Positions 8,986-19,434 of a DNA stretch of 64,000 bases are shown here, piece by piece. Position 1 is the stretch's first letter. Each line of letters starts with the position of its first letter. A program made the translations under genes and the position numbers. A model generated the notes under the pieces. That model was not told the DNA's origin, ran no database searches, and saw only the letters and a program-made list of their open reading frames with translations. Source of the DNA: CAYYKK01 sp046351395 (lineage in GTDB: Bacteria > Myxococcota_A > Polyangia > Polyangiales > Polyangiaceae); assembly GCA_046351395.1 (NCBI GenBank), contig JAXLYP010000001.1, forward strand, positions 558,001 through 622,000, read 5' to 3'.

Positions 8986-10428
8986 TCAGCGACCTTCCGA
9001 GTGGGGGGGCAGGAGCTCGTCCCGAAGAGCATAGAGCAGCTCCGACCCGAGGCCAGGTGGGAGCTGGATCGACGCGCCCTTGAGGCCACCGACCACGGGC
9101 GTCATCATGACGACCACCGGTGGCGCGGGAGCCGGCGCAGGAGCCGGTACGAGAGGGGGAGCGGGGACGGGAGCGGGAGCGGGGACGGGAGCGGGGACGG
9201 GAGCGGGCGCCGATTCGATGATCGGCGGGGGAGCGACGGGTGGTACGAGCTGAGCCGCGCGAATCTCACTCGTCTGGTGCTGCCCGAGGCGTGCTCTCGG
9301 AGCGGAGGAGGGAGCTCCTCTCTCCCAAGGCGCCCCGACCGGCGCGGGGACGGAGGGCGGGCGATCTTCGGGCGCGTCGACGTTCTCCCGCGTCGCGCCG
9401 AACGGGAGCGTCGCGGCGGCGAGCCCGCTCATGTGCACGACGGCCGTCTCGTTCATGCTCGGCGGAGCGGACTTGTCCGCTTCGGGCGCGCGCTCGGACT
9501 CCGCGGGGATCACGTCGGGCCAGGCGATGCTCGCGCCGGGCGCGGCCACGCCCGCCGCGACGACGACGCGATCGACGCCCTGCTCCGCCGCGTCGTCGAG
9601 CGAGAAATAGCCGCGGAACACGAGGCTCACGCAGCGCCGGTCCGCGTCGACGCGCATCGCGTCCGCGTGGAGCGGGATGCGTGTCCGCTTGCCGTCCTGC
9701 GCGATGACGCACGCCTCCGCGCGCGCCCCGGGGAGGCGCCACTCGATGCGCGCGCCGTTCGGCGTCACGCCCTCGAGCATGATCGTCTCGTCGCCCGCAA
9801 AGTACTGAGGCGCGCGCTGCGCGAGCGGCGCCGCGTGGAAGTAGTCGGGCGGGATGTCGTCGAGCTTCCACACCTTCCCGGTCAGCGCTTTCTTCTGATC
9901 CGGCTTGAGCATGGACGCGCGCACGCTCCAGACGCGCGCGATCGGTCCGAACGCGCCCGGTGACGCGGGGTCTTTCGGGTCGACCAGGAGCGGTGTCGCT
10001 CGACCCACGGGGTTCAGCGCGTTGCCGGGGCCGCCGATCGCACCTTCGTAGGTGAGCGGTACGACCAGCGCGCGTCCGGGGGGCGCTTCATCCCCACGTA
10101 CGACGACCCTTCGATCCACGAGGATCGCCGTGCCGCGCGCCACGACGAGGCGCACCACGCCGCGCCCGCCGCCCGTGGAGTACGCGAACCCGGTCATCGT
10201 GACCTCGCCGCGCGGCAAGTACGGCGCGAGGTCGCTCGCCTCGCGCAGGCTCTTCGTCGGGTTCTGCTCCCAGTGCTCGTCCCGGAGGACGATGGGGTCG
10301 CCGTCGGGCGCGAGGGCCATCGCCCCGCGGTCCGCCTTGAACGTCGCCTTCACGACGACGGTGGCGAACTGCTTGCCCCGCGTGGTCCACGCCTGGGCCG
10401 CGCAGCGCGCGGAGTCGATGGGGAGCAT
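8986..10428 (-). CDS. DUF2169 family protein (T6SS-associated adaptor-like)
   Basis: The 480-residue protein carries the DUF2169 signature: an N-terminal beta domain (KQFATVVVKATFKAD; PIVLRDEHW; DLAPYLPRGEVTMTGFAY; FGPIARVWSVR) and the PPDYFHAAPLAQR...ETIMLEGVTPNGARIEWRLPG segment. Proteins of this family accompany PAAR/VgrG effectors and are thought to help load them. The C-terminal third is disordered, with Pro-Ala-Pro-Val repeats, and ends with a short helix (GLGSELLYALRDELLP). ATG 10428 was chosen because it begins the conserved domain; GTG 10443 is an alternative. The upstream frame overlaps the divergent kinase and is unlikely to be translated. Confidence 0.82.
   Translation of the reverse strand: MLPIDSARCAAQAWTTRGKQFATVVVKATFKADRGAMALAPDGDPIVLRDEHWEQNPTKSLREASDLAPYLPRGEVTMTGFAYSTGGGRGVVRLVVARGTAILVDRRVVVRGDEAPPGRALVVPLTYEGAIGGPGNALNPVGRATPLLVDPKDPASPGAFGPIARVWSVRASMLKPDQKKALTGKVWKLDDIPPDYFHAAPLAQRAPQYFAGDETIMLEGVTPNGARIEWRLPGARAEACVIAQDGKRTRIPLHADAMRVDADRRCVSLVFRGYFSLDDAAEQGVDRVVVAAGVAAPGASIAWPDVIPAESERAPEADKSAPPSMNETAVVHMSGLAAATLPFGATRENVDAPEDRPPSVPAPVGAPWERGAPSSAPRARLGQHQTSEIRAAQLVPPVAPPPIIESAPAPVPAPVPAPAPVPAPPLVPAPAPAPAPPVVVMMTPVVGGLKGASIQLPPGLGSELLYALRDELLPPHSEGR
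9157..9211. repeat. GC-rich tandem repeat (about 12-bp unit)
   Basis: Near-perfect copies of a GCGGGGACGGGA unit, with one 6-base half-unit, encode the Pro-Ala-Pro-Val run of the DUF2169 protein on the minus strand. The unit length is a multiple of three, so copy-number change would lengthen or shorten the linker in frame. Confidence 0.7.
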
Positions 10429-10534
10429 CCGAACGGAGGTCACGCGCTCGGAGCGTACACCGAAGATCGGGGCGCGGCGTCGAGCGCGCGCGGGAGCAGG
10501 ATCACGCCCCGCGCTCTCCGCTACCATCCCGCGT

Positions 10535-12334
10535 GTGACGTACGCGGCGGGCGGGCAGGTATCGGACAACCTCGTGCTGGAGCGCCAGATCGGCAGCGGC
10601 GGGATGGGCAGCGTCTGGGTCGCCAAGAACACGTCGCTCGGCAACCGCGTCGCCGTGAAGCTCCTCCACCGGACCGCGGGCCTCGGCGCGGCGGAGACGC
10701 GCGCACGCTTCGAAGCGGAGGCGCGCGGGCTCGCGCAGCTCGACCACCCGAACATCGTGCGCGTGTTCGACTTCGGGATGACGGCGGACGGGGATCCCTA
10801 CATCGTGATGGAGCTGCTCCGCGGCGTCGATCTCGCGACGCGGCTCAAGTCCGGGCCGATGGATCTCGAGACGACGTCGCGCATCCTGCGGCAGATGTGC
10901 CGCGCCCTCTCGCGCGCACACGACGCGGGCGTCGTCCACCGCGACATCAAGCCGGCGAACGTGTTCCTGGTCGATGCGGACGACGGAGAGGTCCTCGTGA
11001 AGCTGCTCGACTTCGGGGTCGCCCGGTTCGCGAACGCGGGGATGGACTCGCAGACCCGGACGAACGCGCTCGTGGGCACGCCGTTCTACATGAGCCCGGA
11101 GCAGCACATGAGCCCGAAGGGGATCGATCATCGCGCCGACCTCTGGTCCGTCGCGGTCGTCGCCTACGTGTGCCTCACGGGCCGCTTGCCGTTCGAAGGC
11201 GAGACCGTGACGTCGCTCGGCCTCGCGATCCTCCACGGCGAACGGCCCGCGCTCCGGACCCTCCGCGCGGATCTCCCGATCGCGCTCGACATCTGGATGG
11301 ATCGCGCGCTCTCGCGGGATCCCGCCGCGCGCTACCAGAGCGCGAGTGAGCTCGCGGAGTCGTTCGATCGCGCGCGCGCGGCCTCCGTGAAGCACTCGCC
11401 CGGTGCGCCGGCGTCAGCCGCGCTGCCGGCGTCGGGCGCCGCATCGATTGGTTCGGGCCCGCAGATGGCTTCGATCCCCTCGGGCGCGCTGGGCGCGTCG
11501 GCCCCGGGGGCGCCCATGGGCGCGGCGTCGGCTCCGGGGGCGCCGATGGGTGCGTCGGTACCGGGCGCGCAACCCAGCGCGTCGGCGCCCATGAGCGCGC
11601 ACGCGCTCGCCCCGCAGATGGGCGCGCCCGCGACGATCTCCGCGGTGCACGCGCAGCCCTACGCGCGCAAATCCGCTTTGCCGATCGTCATCGCGGGCAT
11701 CGCCGCGGTCGCTGCGGCGGGGGGAATCGGCGCCTTCTTCGCGCTCCGCGGCGGCGAGTCGAGCGCGACGACGGCGAGCGCGAAGCCCTCGGCGATGGCC
11801 GCGAAGTCCGCGGCCGTCACGACCGCACCAGCGAACGCGACGACGGCGCCGGCGAGCGCGACGACGGCGACGAGCACGGCGAGCGCGGCGCCCGCGCCTT
11901 CGATCGAGGAGAGCGCGGTGCCCGTCGCGAGCGCGTCCGCAACGCCTGAGCCGGCGTCGTCCCCGATCGCGTCGCTCCCGGGCACGGCGAGCTCGCCCAA
12001 GCCCACGCCGTCGGCGTCATCGACGGCGACGAGCACGCCGTCCACGGCCAAGTCGACGGAGCCACCGAAACCGTCGACGCGCGGGAGCGGCCAAGCGAGC
12101 GGCGCGCTCTCGAGCTGTTGGCGCGACTCGGTCGATCCGCCCCACGCCGGATCGAGCGCGAGCGTCTCGTTCTTCGTCGACGAGAGCGGGCATCCGTCGG
12201 CGATCAAGGTGAGCGGCCCAGCGTCCGCCATCAAGGGCTACAACCCCTGCGTCGTCACGCGCATCTCTGGGCGCGGGTGGGGCGAGGGCCCCGCCGAGAC
12301 GATCAGCGCGAGCGCGACGCTCCCCGCGCTGTAG
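10535..12334 (+). CDS. Membrane-anchored Ser/Thr protein kinase with long low-complexity linker
   Basis: Translation from GTG 10535 gives 599 residues. The kinase domain is complete: Gly loop IGSGGMGSVW, VAVKLL Lys, HRDIKPANVF, DFGVARF and YMSPEQ. After it come an Ala/Pro/Met-rich linker with repeated APGAPMGA units (about 290-375), a transmembrane helix at about 380-402 (PIVIAGIAAVAAAGGIGAFF), an Ala/Thr/Ser-rich spacer and a C-terminal extracytoplasmic domain (SSCWRDSVDPPHAG...SFFVDESGHPSAIKVSG...CVVTRISGRGW). The tail resembles the TonB-like/AgmX energiser-type C-terminal fold seen in some myxobacterial proteins (inference). GTG was chosen because it begins just before the kinase fold. Its 3' end overlaps the convergent CvfB-like gene by 32 bases. 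Confidence 0.9.
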   Translation: MTYAAGGQVSDNLVLERQIGSGGMGSVWVAKNTSLGNRVAVKLLHRTAGLGAAETRARFEAEARGLAQLDHPNIVRVFDFGMTADGDPYIVMELLRGVDLATRLKSGPMDLETTSRILRQMCRALSRAHDAGVVHRDIKPANVFLVDADDGEVLVKLLDFGVARFANAGMDSQTRTNALVGTPFYMSPEQHMSPKGIDHRADLWSVAVVAYVCLTGRLPFEGETVTSLGLAILHGERPALRTLRADLPIALDIWMDRALSRDPAARYQSASELAESFDRARAASVKHSPGAPASAALPASGAASIGSGPQMASIPSGALGASAPGAPMGAASAPGAPMGASVPGAQPSASAPMSAHALAPQMGAPATISAVHAQPYARKSALPIVIAGIAAVAAAGGIGAFFALRGGESSATTASAKPSAMAAKSAAVTTAPANATTAPASATTATSTASAAPAPSIEESAVPVASASATPEPASSPIASLPGTASSPKPTPSASSTATSTPSTAKSTEPPKPSTRGSGQASGALSSCWRDSVDPPHAGSSASVSFFVDESGHPSAIKVSGPASAIKGYNPCVVTRISGRGWGEGPAETISASATLPAL

Positions 12335-13247
12335 GCGAAGCGGGCGATCGCTCGACGAAGCCTTCTTCGTCGAGCCGCACGGCGCCGCGCTTCAAGAGCC
12401 CTCCGAGCGCGCGCTTGAACGCCTTCTTGCTCAGCCCGAAGTGGGCCCTCAGCTCGTCCGGGCTGGAGGCGTCCCCGACGCGGAGCTCTGGCCGGCGCGC
12501 CAGCACGTCGACGATGCGCTGGCCGTCGTCCTCGAGCACCTCGGACGTGAGGCCGCGGAGCGAGACCTCGACCCGCCCATCCGCGAGGACGTTCGAGACT
12601 CGGAAGCGGCGCGCCTCGCCGCGCGCGAGCGTGTTGGGCTCGTCCGAGGGGAGCAAGCCCACGCAGCGCTTCTCGAGGATCACGAACACGCCGATGCGTT
12701 CTTCGCGGCGCCACGCTTCCCCCTCCACCCACCGACCGCGCTCGAGATCGGGCTTGTCTCGCAGCATCTCGGTGACGCGCATGGTTCCGGCGAGCCGCGA
12801 GGATCGATCGAGGTAAAGACCGATCGGGTGCCGGTCCCCGACGCGCAGGCGCTGCGTCTGCTCCGCGTGGGGCACGAGGAGCTGCTTGACGAGGCCCCAG
12901 TCCGCGAACGCGCCGACGTCCGTCACGTCCGCGATGCGGAGGAACGCGACCTCGCCGAGCTGCACGCGCGGCGGGCGCAGCGTCGCGATGGGGCGATCGT
13001 CGGAGTCGAGGTAGACGAACGCCTCGAGCTCGTCCCCGGGCTTCGCGCCCTTCGGCGCCTCGTTTCGCGGGAGCAACACCACCGGCGCGCCGTCCCCCTT
13101 CGCGGGATCCGCGGTGAGGAACAGGCCGTGCGGCGAGTCGCGGACGACGGTCAGGCGGTGCGCGCGACCGAGGAGGTCGGCGATCTCGGAGGCGACGTGC
13201 GGAGCGGCCACGCGCGCGACCATGCCGGCAATCCCACCGCGCTGCAC
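12303..13247 (-). CDS. cvfB: CvfB-like S1-domain RNA-binding protein
   Basis: The 314-residue protein matches the CvfB/YitL layout: several S1-like beta barrels (RLTVVRDSPHGLFLT; PVVLLPRNEAPKGAKPGDELEAFVYLDSDDRPIATLRPP; VTDVGAFADWGLVKQLLVPHAEQ) and a C-terminal winged helix (SPDELRAHFGLSKKAFKRALGGLLKRG). CvfB-type proteins bind RNA and affect virulence or translation in Firmicutes; the target here is unknown. The first eight residues may not belong: ATG 13223 (MVARVAAPHV) is a possible start. Its stop lies inside the end of the convergent kinase gene. Confidence 0.85.
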   Translation of the reverse strand: MQRGGIAGMVARVAAPHVASEIADLLGRAHRLTVVRDSPHGLFLTADPAKGDGAPVVLLPRNEAPKGAKPGDELEAFVYLDSDDRPIATLRPPRVQLGEVAFLRIADVTDVGAFADWGLVKQLLVPHAEQTQRLRVGDRHPIGLYLDRSSRLAGTMRVTEMLRDKPDLERGRWVEGEAWRREERIGVFVILEKRCVGLLPSDEPNTLARGEARRFRVSNVLADGRVEVSLRGLTSEVLEDDGQRIVDVLARRPELRVGDASSPDELRAHFGLSKKAFKRALGGLLKRGAVRLDEEGFVERSPASPTARGASRSR

Positions 13248-13396
13248 GCGGTCTTCTCTCGACGGCGCTCACACCGTCCGATCCCGATCGATGGGCCTTC
13301 GCCCTCCCCGCCGACAGGGAGAGCCGAAAGCGGCGGATTGGAGCGGCGGCGCGCGCTGGTGCGCGCACGCCGGCCGAGCTAAAGCGTCTCGCGAGC

Positions 13397-14029
13397 GTGG
13401 CCTCCGAAGACTCTCCCGAAGCCGAATTCGCCGCGGAAGTGAGCGCGTTTCGGGAGTGGGCGAGCGCTCGGGACCAAGCGTCGGGCGAGTGGGAGTGCGA
13501 GTATCCAAACTGGGCGCCGCTCTACTCCGCCGCGCAGCGCATCCTCTCCCTCGAAACCGTCTCGCCGGCCGCCCTCGCCGACCTGCTCTACGCGCTCGCG
13601 CGCGACAACGAGGCGGAGTTCATCCTGGATTGTCTCGGGCATGCCGAGCCGATCGGAGTGGCGGTCGCCACCGCGGGGCTGCGCTGCGACGACGCTCAGG
13701 CGCGCTGGCAGCTCGCCGTCTTCCTCGGGCGCTGCCAATGCGTGTCGGCGTCGACGCTGCTGCGCGCGTACCTCGACGACGCCGACGAATACGTCCGGCG
13801 GCGGGCCCTGGCCGCCGCGGTCGCCATCGACCGTGACTACGCGGAGTCGATCGCCTGGTCGCGCCTCACCGACCTCCACGAGTACACACGGCTCGCCGCG
13901 CTGCAGGCGCTCGCGGACGCGCAATCCCCACGGTTGTCCGCCGCTCTGGAGCAGCTCGCCGCGGATCCATCGGAGCACGTCCGGGCGGCCGTCGATCGAG
14001 TGAGAGCGCGCGGTCCTGCCCCGGTGTGA
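13397..14029 (+). CDS. HEAT-repeat protein
   Basis: The 210-residue protein starts at GTG 13397. The second half consists of HEAT/PBS-lyase-like helical pairs (LLRAYLDDADEYVRRRALAAAVAID; WSRLTDLHEYTRLAALQALADAQ; LEQLAADPSEHVRAAVDRVRA). The N-terminal part (EFAAEVSAFREWASARD...WECEYPNWAPLYSAAQRILS) is helical and acidic. Such proteins are usually protein-binding scaffolds in the cytosol. It may have immunity-type function, as many myxobacterial HEAT proteins sit near secretion genes, but this is only a guess. It stands alone, about 150 bases before acs. Confidence 0.72.
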   Translation: MASEDSPEAEFAAEVSAFREWASARDQASGEWECEYPNWAPLYSAAQRILSLETVSPAALADLLYALARDNEAEFILDCLGHAEPIGVAVATAGLRCDDAQARWQLAVFLGRCQCVSASTLLRAYLDDADEYVRRRALAAAVAIDRDYAESIAWSRLTDLHEYTRLAALQALADAQSPRLSAALEQLAADPSEHVRAAVDRVRARGPAPV

Positions 14030-14178
14030 CGGAGCGCATCGTCGACCGCACGGCGCGGACCGACTCGCCGGTGCTGCGATTCGACGGCGCCGACGCCTCC
14101 GGCGACGATCGCGAGCGCCGCCTTCACCGCGGTTTCGGCGGCTGACGCGGAGGTCGCGAGCGGCGTATCCTCCGCGCC

Positions 14179-16161
<1,983 letters not shown>

Positions 16162-16164
16162 CGA

Positions 16165-17628
16165 ATGCTGAGAGATCGCACTGCCGTCGCCCTCGCCCCC
16201 ACGCTCCTTCTCCTCGCTTGCTCCGGCCCGTCGCCGCATCCGACCGTCGTGAACGCGCCGAGCGCGTCCGCCGTCGCGTCCGCGCCGAAGCCTCCCGCGC
16301 AGCCGATCTCGTGTGAAGCCGTCGTCGCCGAAGATCCGAAGGTCGACGGCGACCTCGGGGAGTGGGTGGGCCGGACCGAGGAGGTGGATCACGTCTCCGT
16401 GTTCGGCTCCCCGACCGGGCTCTACCTCAGCGGGGAGATCGACGCGGGATACGGCGATGGTGTGATCTTCACCGTGGGAGCCCGCGTCGCCGAGCTTCCC
16501 CCCATCGGTGAGTACACGCGCGGCGGCGGCATCGCCGACCTCGACTGCGAGCACGAGCGCGACTTCACCGATGGCGAGTACATCGCGACCGACAAGCCCC
16601 TCCCCCCGGACGTCGCGAAGCAGTGCCGCGCGTACCTGGCGACGTACGAGAAGCAGAAGACGGAGCACGCGGCGCGCTTCACCACCCGCCTCACGCTCGA
16701 CGCGAACGGTCTGTCGGCGTTGGACGAGAAGGGCGCGCGCGCGCCCATCGGCGCGGCGAAGGTTTCATGGAAGCCCTCCGCGAAAGGCACGATCGTGTTC
16801 GAGGCGCTCGTTCCCAACGCGGCGATGCCCCGGCTCTCCGAGGCGCCGCTGATGGATCTGTTCGTCCTCGCGGCGCCCTCGGGCGGAAAGGCCGCGCCAA
16901 TCCTCGCGGACACGGAGCCCGTGCACCTGCTCGCGCCCGTCAGCTACGAGCCGTTCGCGGAGATCCGCGAGAACCTCGCGCTCACCCTCAACACCTCGGG
17001 GTTGCAGGGCGAAGACCTCGTCTTTCACGAGGGGTTCTCGTACCTCGCGAGCGATCCCACGCACGCCGAGTCGTGGTCCCACTCCCGAGGCGAGGTCGTC
17101 GCGCCGAGCACGGGCGAGCTCTTCAAACCCGTGGCGAAGCTCGGTGACGTCGAGGTGGGCGAGACGAACGTGCGGTTTCCGTACCTCGCGATCCTGAAGG
17201 ACAAGCACCTCGTCGATCTCGTCTACCCGCCGGCGCCCGTCCGCAAGATCGTCGAGCGGAACGGCGAGCTTCACGTGATCGCGTACCAAGAGGCCGCTCC
17301 GTCGACGATGTACGGCTACAAGACGCCTCAGTGGATGGTCCTCATCATCGACAAGGACGGCGCCTCACGCGACGGCCTCGAGGACGCGTTCGCGAAGGCC
17401 GCGCCCGCGCCGGACTGCAGCTTTGGCTACGAGGCTTACGAGCCCGGTCACGAGAGCGCGAACGACACCTGGGATACCCTCGACTGGAAGGGGAGCTGCT
17501 ACACGGATCTCGGCAATCCGAAGGCGCCGGAGGCGGGCTTCCAGGTCACCATCCAGTGGGACGCGAAGAAGAACGCGTACGTCGGATCGCGAAAGACGAT
17601 CCCGGTCCCGCCCCACCCGAAGCGCTGA
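16165..17628 (+). CDS. Lipoprotein with a CBM9/DOMON-like segment, function unknown
   Basis: The 487-residue protein has a lipoprotein signal (lipobox LLAC at about residue 18) followed by an Ala/Ser/Pro linker. The segment DPKVDGDLGEW...VSVFGSPTGLYLSGEI resembles the start of CBM9/DOMON-type beta-sandwich domains, which bind sugars or haem. Paired Cys residues appear at both ends (SCEAVVAEDP; DCSFGYEAYEPGH...GSCYTDLG), so disulphides in the periplasm are likely. It follows acs by 3 bases, which could mean cotranscription but does not prove a metabolic link. Confidence 0.75.
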   Translation: MLRDRTAVALAPTLLLLACSGPSPHPTVVNAPSASAVASAPKPPAQPISCEAVVAEDPKVDGDLGEWVGRTEEVDHVSVFGSPTGLYLSGEIDAGYGDGVIFTVGARVAELPPIGEYTRGGGIADLDCEHERDFTDGEYIATDKPLPPDVAKQCRAYLATYEKQKTEHAARFTTRLTLDANGLSALDEKGARAPIGAAKVSWKPSAKGTIVFEALVPNAAMPRLSEAPLMDLFVLAAPSGGKAAPILADTEPVHLLAPVSYEPFAEIRENLALTLNTSGLQGEDLVFHEGFSYLASDPTHAESWSHSRGEVVAPSTGELFKPVAKLGDVEVGETNVRFPYLAILKDKHLVDLVYPPAPVRKIVERNGELHVIAYQEAAPSTMYGYKTPQWMVLIIDKDGASRDGLEDAFAKAAPAPDCSFGYEAYEPGHESANDTWDTLDWKGSCYTDLGNPKAPEAGFQVTIQWDAKKNAYVGSRKTIPVPPHPKR

Positions 17629-17674
17629 CGGTCGGCGCGCGCGAACAAAAACATCGAGGGCCTCGTCACAAGGC

Positions 17675-17698
17675 GAGGGGAGCGCTCTCGATCCCCTC
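17675..17698. promoter_or_regulatory. Inverted repeat just upstream of a lipoprotein start
   Basis: GAGGGGA (17675-17681) and TCCCCTC (17692-17698) can pair around a 10-base loop, ending two bases before the ATG of the next gene. No Shine-Dalgarno sequence is visible beyond it. It could be a terminator for the upstream gene or a translation-control hairpin; it could also be chance in GC-rich DNA. Confidence 0.35.
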
Positions 17699-17700
17699 CT

Positions 17701-18291
17701 ATGCCGATGACACGCGTCGCCCTCACGCTCGCCCTTGCGTTCGTCGCCTCGACGCTCGGGTGCACCTCGACGACCCCGCCGAAGCCCGACCCGGCGGCCA
17801 GCCCTGCCACGGGGCAGCCGCCGAGCGCGCCCGGGAGCGCCGTCGTCGCGGAGGTCTCCGCGGTCCCGCAGCCCGAGCCCCGCGTCCCGAAGCAGGTGAT
17901 CTGCAACGCGATGCCGATCGTCGCCGAGGCGACGATGCTCTTCGATCCCGGCCTCGCGGGTCCGGGCACGTTCGACGTGACCGTCTCCACCGAGGGCAAG
18001 AGCGAGACGTGCACCATCACGCTGGGGGCCCCGAGGCCGGCGGTGCACGTGGGCGGGATGGTGGGGATGGGGCCGCAGGACGAGACGACGACGTGCAAGC
18101 TCGTCCACTTCTCCGGCACCTTCGGGGATGGGTCGCTCGCGGGTCTCACGCGAGACGGGAAACCCGCGGAGCTGAAGCTCACCATCAAAGAGGGCGCGAA
18201 GGTGATCGGCGACGGAGTGTTCCACCCGGACTTCACGCCCGACGAGTGCGGCCAGATGAAGCGCCACCAGAAGTTCCCGATCACGCGCTGA
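17701..18291 (+). CDS. Small cysteine-containing lipoprotein, function unknown
   Basis: The 196-residue protein has a lipoprotein signal with lipobox TLGC at about residue 21 and then a Pro/Ala-rich spacer. The mature domain contains spaced Cys residues (VICNAMP; SETCTITLG; TTCKLVHF; PDECGQMK), predicting disulphides in the periplasm. ATG 17707 is another possible start. The last 13 codons (CGQMKRHQKFPITR) and bases past the stop are nearly repeated about 1.1 kb downstream at 19374-19421, which suggests a former tandem copy. The function is unknown. Confidence 0.72.
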   Translation: MPMTRVALTLALAFVASTLGCTSTTPPKPDPAASPATGQPPSAPGSAVVAEVSAVPQPEPRVPKQVICNAMPIVAEATMLFDPGLAGPGTFDVTVSTEGKSETCTITLGAPRPAVHVGGMVGMGPQDETTTCKLVHFSGTFGDGSLAGLTRDGKPAELKLTIKEGAKVIGDGVFHPDFTPDECGQMKRHQKFPITR

Positions 18292-18451
18292 CGCTGCCGC
18301 GTGGGGTCGACGACGCGCAGACCCCATTTGGGAGCTGCGCGCCACCCGCTTCATTTCTCGTGGCCGAGGCGTTCGCGGTGCTCGACGATGCGCCTCGCCT
18401 CACGGCTCGTTGGCTCGGAACATCGACCCGCTTTGCAGGTTGAGATTCGAG

Positions 18452-19309
18452 ATGAGCGACACACGCGCGCGGCTCTCCCCGTTCGTGACCAGCAAGCTCG
18501 CGCGGCTCGTACCCACGCTCGCGTCGCTCACGTCGGGTGCAGCCATCCTCACGCTGGACTGGCGAAGGCTCGACACGACGCTCGTGGTCTCCGCGTCGGT
18601 CGCGGGGATGGCCGGCTTCTTGGTCCACGGCAGGCACCTCGCGGCGCGGATCGCAGCGCGAGGCATCTGGGTCTGGGCGGCGGCGCTCGGCGCGGTGAGC
18701 GCCCTCTACGGACCCGCGCGGGACCTCGTCCCGTCGTGGGTCATCGTGGGCGGCGCGCTCACGGCCCTCGTGGCGAGCGGCACGCGGGACCTCGCGTCCG
18801 CGGACGGCGAGACGACGGCGTTCAGCCCCCGCAGATGGCGAGCGGCGCTCATCGGCGCGATGGTCCTCCTCGTCGCGAGCGGCGTGTCGACCGCATTCTT
18901 TGGCCTGTTCTTCGCGAACCTGTTGCACCGCCTCGCGCCCGACGCTCCGATCGCTGCGGCGGTGACGTCGCTCTATGTCGGCTCGGCGGTAGGCATCCTC
19001 CGGATGCGCACGTGGGGTGTCATCCTCGGCGCCGCGACCGCCGTCCTGACCCTCGCCCTCACGTGTCTCGGCTCGTTCCCGGTGGTTCCTCCCATGCAGG
19101 CGCCGCAGGTCATCGCGAGCGGCGCGATCCTCGCGCTGCTCTCGCCGCTGCTCGTGCGCGCGGTGGGCTCGCTCCGAATGTCTGCGAGTGTCGAGACCGC
19201 GAGCCGTGTCCGGATCGCCGCTCCGGCGTCCGAGGTGATACGCGACCAAGGGCCCGAGGAGATCGACGAACCCGAGGTGGAGGTCGTGTCGCGCGTGCGA
19301 CGCGGTTGA
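18452..19309 (+). CDS. Integral membrane protein, function unknown
   Basis: From ATG 18452 the protein has 285 residues. I see about six or seven hydrophobic helices (LVVSASVAGMAGFLV; GIWVWAAALGAVSALYG; WVIVGGALTALVASG; ALIGAMVLLVASGVSTAFFGLFFANLL; VTSLYVGSAVGIL; WGVILGAATAVLTLALTCLGSFPVV; APQVIASGAILALLSPLLVRAV) and an acidic cytosolic tail. The upstream in-frame TTG at 18410 gives an unlikely leader. No family is recognised. It ends just before the degenerate paralogue tail at 19374. Confidence 0.7.
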   Translation: MSDTRARLSPFVTSKLARLVPTLASLTSGAAILTLDWRRLDTTLVVSASVAGMAGFLVHGRHLAARIAARGIWVWAAALGAVSALYGPARDLVPSWVIVGGALTALVASGTRDLASADGETTAFSPRRWRAALIGAMVLLVASGVSTAFFGLFFANLLHRLAPDAPIAAAVTSLYVGSAVGILRMRTWGVILGAATAVLTLALTCLGSFPVVPPMQAPQVIASGAILALLSPLLVRAVGSLRMSASVETASRVRIAAPASEVIRDQGPEEIDEPEVEVVSRVRRG

Positions 19310-19373
19310 GCAGGCTCCAAGGCGCCGTCTCGTCGAGTTCGAACCGCGGCGCTTGCGCAGTCGAACCGCAGGT

Positions 19374-19421
19374 GTGCGGCCAGAGGAAGCGCCAAAAGAA
19401 GTTTCCGATCGAGCGCTGACG
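19374..19421 (+). pseudogene. Remnant of the 3' end of a second copy of the 17701-18291 lipoprotein gene
   Basis: This 48-base stretch differs from the end of the lipoprotein gene at 18247-18294 at only about six positions and includes the same stop codon and the following CGC. In frame it reads CGQRKRQKKFPIER before TGA, against CGQMKRHQKFPITR in the intact gene. No start or matching upstream domain is present: the bases before it (19310-19373) do not read like the intact gene. It looks like a deleted or recombined tandem duplicate. Confidence 0.6.
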
Positions 19422-19434
19422 CGCCGGCGCGGCG

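Noticed and set aside
9157..9211. CRISPR-like array
   Set aside because: Short contiguous GC-rich units without spacers, in frame in a coding sequence; a simple tandem repeat.
8588..10428. Complete type VI secretion locus
   Set aside because: Only DUF2169 and PAAR-like genes are present; no tss core gene is seen in the window.
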